From assembly GCA_963854835.1 (NCBI GenBank), contig OY978530.1, positions 20,276,937 through 20,340,936 on the forward strand: 64,000 nt of DNA, given 5' to 3'. The notes beneath the pieces were generated by a model. It worked only from the letters and a program-made list of their open reading frames with translations. It searched no databases and had not been told where the DNA came from. Origin of the DNA: Megamerina dolium. Its lineage: Eukaryota; Arthropoda; Insecta; Diptera; Megamerinidae. Positions 57,489 through 64,000 of the stretch are shown in pieces (within the stretch, counting starts at the first letter, position 1; each line of letters starts with the position of its first letter). A program made the position numbers and the translations under genes.

Positions 57489-59481
57489 ATGCATACAAAA
57501 ACTTTTTCTAACCTTCTGAGTAAAGAGAAAGCTTTTTTCGAAGCTACAGTTACGAAGTTTAGCAAATTAAATGAGCCCGCGCTAAGCGATGATATACCAC
57601 CCACGAATAGGGCAGCAATTTGTCATAGGTTAGAAAGTGATATACCAACCGGCAATAGCCAATCATTTTCTAATTTAGGTATTGAGGAGGAAGATAGTGG
57701 TGATGGTGATAATGTGAAGTTTTTGTTTGAAGATGTTGACTTGGAAGATAGCGTAGAAGCGTTGTGAGAAAATATGTAGAGGGTTGAAGACATGGGCAAT
57801 AAGAAATTATGTTTCCCAAAATTGTCTAACGGACCTCCTACAAATATTAGTTAAAACGGGACTTAAGGGTCTATCCTTAACCGCTAGAACACTTCTAGCT
57901 ACAAGTAGGGAACCAGTTAATATTAGACGTTTTCCCGATGGTGACTTTTTGTATTTAAGAATACAATATAATTTTAATTTTAAAAAGTTTGACCTTCTAG
58001 AAAACGAAACACACATTTCAATAGATGTAGGAATAGATGGGCTCAAATTATTTAAAAGTTCTAATAGGGCATTGTGGCCAATTTTAGGGCACGTCGTGGG
58101 TGTTTCCAATTCTAGACCTTTTACCATTGCTTGCTTCTCAGGAATGAGTAAGTCGGGCGATGTGAATAATTTCCTTATGGAATTTTGTGAAGTGGTGAAT
58201 ATTTTGAGGCAGAATGGAGTAAAGGTAGGATCTAGGCACGTTTTGAAAGAGTTTAATCCTACGCTTTTTACGTGTGATGTACCAACTAGTGCATTTGTAA
58301 CTGGTGTGAAGTCATACACAGGAAAAAATAGCTGTCCTAAATGTCTTCAAGAAGGACAGTATATACAAAGAAGGGTGTGCTTTTCTCAAAATGTAGGAAA
58401 ATTGAGGACAGATACTTCTTTTAAAAATCGGTTAGATTATACACACCACTTATAAGCATTTAGGTTGTGTGAAAATTTGTTTCTAAGTTTCCATTAGAAC
58501 CGATGCATTTACTGGACTTAGGAGTAACTGAAAATTACTTCAGTTGCTTATTAAGAGGGGGAACGTAACGAAGATGAACGAGTATTGTTTCTCAATAACT
58601 AGGTTCCCTCTGAATTTTCGAGATGTAGTCGAGATGTGGATGAAATAAGCAACTGGAAGTCCACAGAATACCGACATTTTTTATTGTATTCTGGGTTGTT
58701 TGTTTTAAAAGACTGCATTCCAGACGACTTATTATTTCCTTTTGCTGCATTCCGCTATTCAACTCTAAGTTGTCAAAAATCATGTATAGTAGAATGTAAT
58801 GTCTTAATTAACTTATATTATCATTTCCTTTTGTTGCATTCCGCTATTCGACTTTTAAGTTGTGAAAAATTATTTCCTTTTGCTGCATTCCGCTATTCGA
58901 CTTTAAGTTGTCAAAAATCATGTATAGTAGAATGTAATGTCTTAATTAACTTATATTATCATTTCCTTTTGTTGCATTCCGCTATTCGACTTTTAAGTTG
59001 TGAAAAATCATGTATAGTAGAATGTAATGTCTTACTTAACTTATATTATCATTTCCTTTTGTTGCATTCCACTATTCGACTTTTAAGTTGTGAAAAATCA
59101 TGTATAGTAGAATGTAATGTCGCCAATGAAATGTTAAAAGAATTCATAAAATTGTTTAGTAATTTTGATGGCAAACATTTAATCAGTTTTAATGTCCATG
59201 GTCATTTACATTTAAGTGATTGCGGAAAACAATTTGAACCATTAGATAATTTTTCAGCTCAAACATATATTTTTGGTTGTGTGATTCTGACAAAAGTTGG
59301 AGATGTTTTTAGAGAGCCTATGTTATCATCAGGTTTAGGTATTTTAGTAGCTCGGACTATAGATAAGGATATTCACATTATTAAGAGACAAGATCTAGAT
59401 TTTAAGTGTTTTTGTATTCTAATAGGGAACAAATATATTTTAATTTCCGTATTACATAACTTATTTTGTAATTTTACATAG
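57489..59481 (+). pseudogene. Transposase-like protein of a large DNA transposon
   Basis: Block 1 (57489-57767) starts MHTKTFSNLLSKEKAFFEA and has an acidic end. Block 2 (57784-58455), one frame over, reads KTWAIRNYVSQNCLTDLLQI, ISIDVGIDGLKLFKSSNRAL, WPILGHVV, FTCDVPTSAFVTGVKSYTGK and NSCPKCLQEG. Block 3 (58636-59481) has EISNWKSTEYRHFLLYSGLF, FLLLHSAIRLLSC repeats and ISFNVHGHLHLSDCGKQFEP. The order (IDGLPxFKSS, CDxPAxAFxxG, FWKxxEFRxFLLY, NVHxLxHL) matches a transposase-domain family common in insect genomes that I relate tentatively to tnp2/CACTA transposases. Stops at 57765, 57777 and 58453 and a frame change show decay. Confidence 0.55.
58735..59121 (+). repeat. Tandem repeat inside the transposase-like ORF
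   Basis: Five units starting TTTCCTTTTGYTGCATTCC at 58735, 58824, 58873, 58962 and 59052 (spacing 89, 49, 89 and 90). Units 2, 4 and 5 are read as FLLLHSAIRLLSCEK, units 1 and 3 as FPFAAFRYSTLSCQK, and both end SCIVECNV. The reading frame stays open across the whole array. Confidence 0.85.
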
Positions 59482-59483
59482 TA

Positions 59484-59985
59484 GATGAAATTTTCATTCG
59501 TACTGGATGAGGAGGAGGAGGAGCTGGATGTCAGTGAGGCAAATGGTAAAACGAATTTATGTTATTTATACTTATTACATTTTCATAATTATAACTTTCA
59601 CATTATAGAAGGAGTACGTCGCCGTTTCGACATGGCTTAATCCCACTCGGAACGTATGGCCACCTAAAATGACGTAAACAACGACTCAGGTAGATTAAAC
59701 TAACAATGTATATTAGTGGTATTTTAAATCTACATTTAATTTTTAGGAAATGCAAAAGCGCTGCAACAAATTTTGGCTACCCTTGGAAGAGTGGAGTTTC
59801 GACAGGAGGAAATTTTGAAACGACTTACCGCCGTAGAAAGCGCTCTTGCCGAAAAGGTGCGTATTCATTTGATTAAACACTTCAACCTTAGTTAGAACGC
59901 AAATTTTAATTTCAGATACCCGAACACGCTGAAGTTCAAGAACAGGACCAATAGCAAATTTTTCTAAAAAGTATGCTTCCCATGT
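59484..59985 (+). pseudogene. DUF4806-like gene, spliced, truncated at its 3' end
   Basis: Four exon-like pieces with good splice signals. Exon 1 ends at 59545 (MKFSFVLDEEEEELDVSEA; donor GTAAAA), exon 2 is 59609-59689 (KEYVAVSTWLNPTRNVWPPK), exon 3 59747-59856 (NAKALQQILATLGRVEF, RQEEILKRLTAVESALAEK, a coiled coil), exon 4 from 59916 (IPEHAEVQEQ). The order acidic tail, WL...WPP block, coiled coil and then FLKSMLPMSSEQKE is that of DUF4806 proteins. One in-frame TAG (59952-59954) and a stop after PPKMT are present, and a mariner piece cuts it at about 59990. It may be a second gene of the transposon to its left. Confidence 0.55.
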
Positions 59986-60317
59986 CATCGGAACAAAAAG
60001 AAGTCGCACGGTGCCAAATCATGTGAATACGGCGGGTGATTCAACACACAGACCTGATTCCGAGCCAAAAATTGACGAACAATGAGTGCTGTGTGACTTT
60101 TTTCTCTCTTTGCTCCATGTTAAAATTTCAACATTAAACGAACACGTGTTTTGTAAAATGGAAGTCAATAAACATTAAATGTCAACCAAATGCCATGAAA
60201 TGTTGACAGTTAGTAGAGGAAGGTTGAAGCTTCAAAACGCATGTGCTCACACATAGATGGCGCGCTTGGTTGCTGAGATATGGTTCGAGTTTTAATACAT
60301 AATTGTCGCACCTTGTA
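59986..60317 (-). mobile_element. Short mariner/MITE derivative
   Basis: On the minus strand SHTALIVRQFLARNQVCVLN and HPPYSHDLAPCDFFLF form the second/third catalytic part of a mariner transposase. The right end CGCACCTTGTA fits a TA-flanked terminus. The opposite end coincides with the break in the DUF4806-like gene. The rest (60115-60317) is non-coding. Confidence 0.6.
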
Positions 60318-60329
60318 TATATATATATA

Positions 60330-64000
<3,671 letters not shown>

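Overview
The window is a eukaryotic, insect-type, AT-rich intergenic or heterochromatin-like tract made almost entirely of transposable elements. The family mix (errantivirus-type Gypsy elements, a 137-bp-LTR copia, RTE, LOA-type and Penelope-like elements, several mariners including a DD41D type, tRNA-derived SINEs, long TA microsatellites) points to a higher dipteran, plausibly a tephritid fruit fly. That species call is inference. I found no intact host gene, no rRNA, no functional tRNA and no bacterial features.

Layout. 1-2612: decayed LOA-type LINE. 3162-4246: two mariner remnants. 4860-14308: an old Gypsy element (LTR, gag, protease, end of pol, LTR) carrying nested insertions: an RT-less Gypsy with identical LTRs (8245-11531), a SINE piece, an RTE LINE copy (12294-13391) and a solo LTR inside its own 3' LTR (13824-14199). 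14558-17731: two DD41D mariners with a SINE between them. 17811-22389: a copia element on the minus strand. 22520-24448: old LINE and Tc1 remnants. 25149-26612: internally deleted RTE. 26924-33437: a gypsy-like errantivirus with env. 33567-36900: SINE pieces, a Penelope remnant, a foldback-like element and TA repeats. 36970-39520: decayed Gypsy with a Tc/mariner insertion. 39536-42530: a second RTE family containing a large inverted repeat with a GGCC-rich tandem core. 43850-54501: one RTE copy split by an errantivirus (44514-52708), which itself holds a DD41D mariner and a SINE. 54502-56441: Mos1-like mariner with a SINE inside it and another at its end. 56729-59985: remains of a putative two-gene DNA transposon (transposase-like gene plus a spliced DUF4806-like gene). 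60330-63700: the most complete RTE copy.

The most interesting candidates are: (1) the 3.3-kb LTR element whose single reading frame fuses Gag in frame to integrase with no protease, reverse transcriptase or RNase H, yet has LTRs that read as identical and a perfect 4-bp target duplication, so it seems recently mobilised in trans; (2) two foldback-like inverted repeats sharing the same tandem core; (3) a transposase-like ORF containing tandem repeats that stay open in two frames; (4) a tRNA-derived SINE family whose tails have become TA microsatellites and served as landing sites for other elements. All coding regions were read by eye; family names rest on motifs, not database searches.
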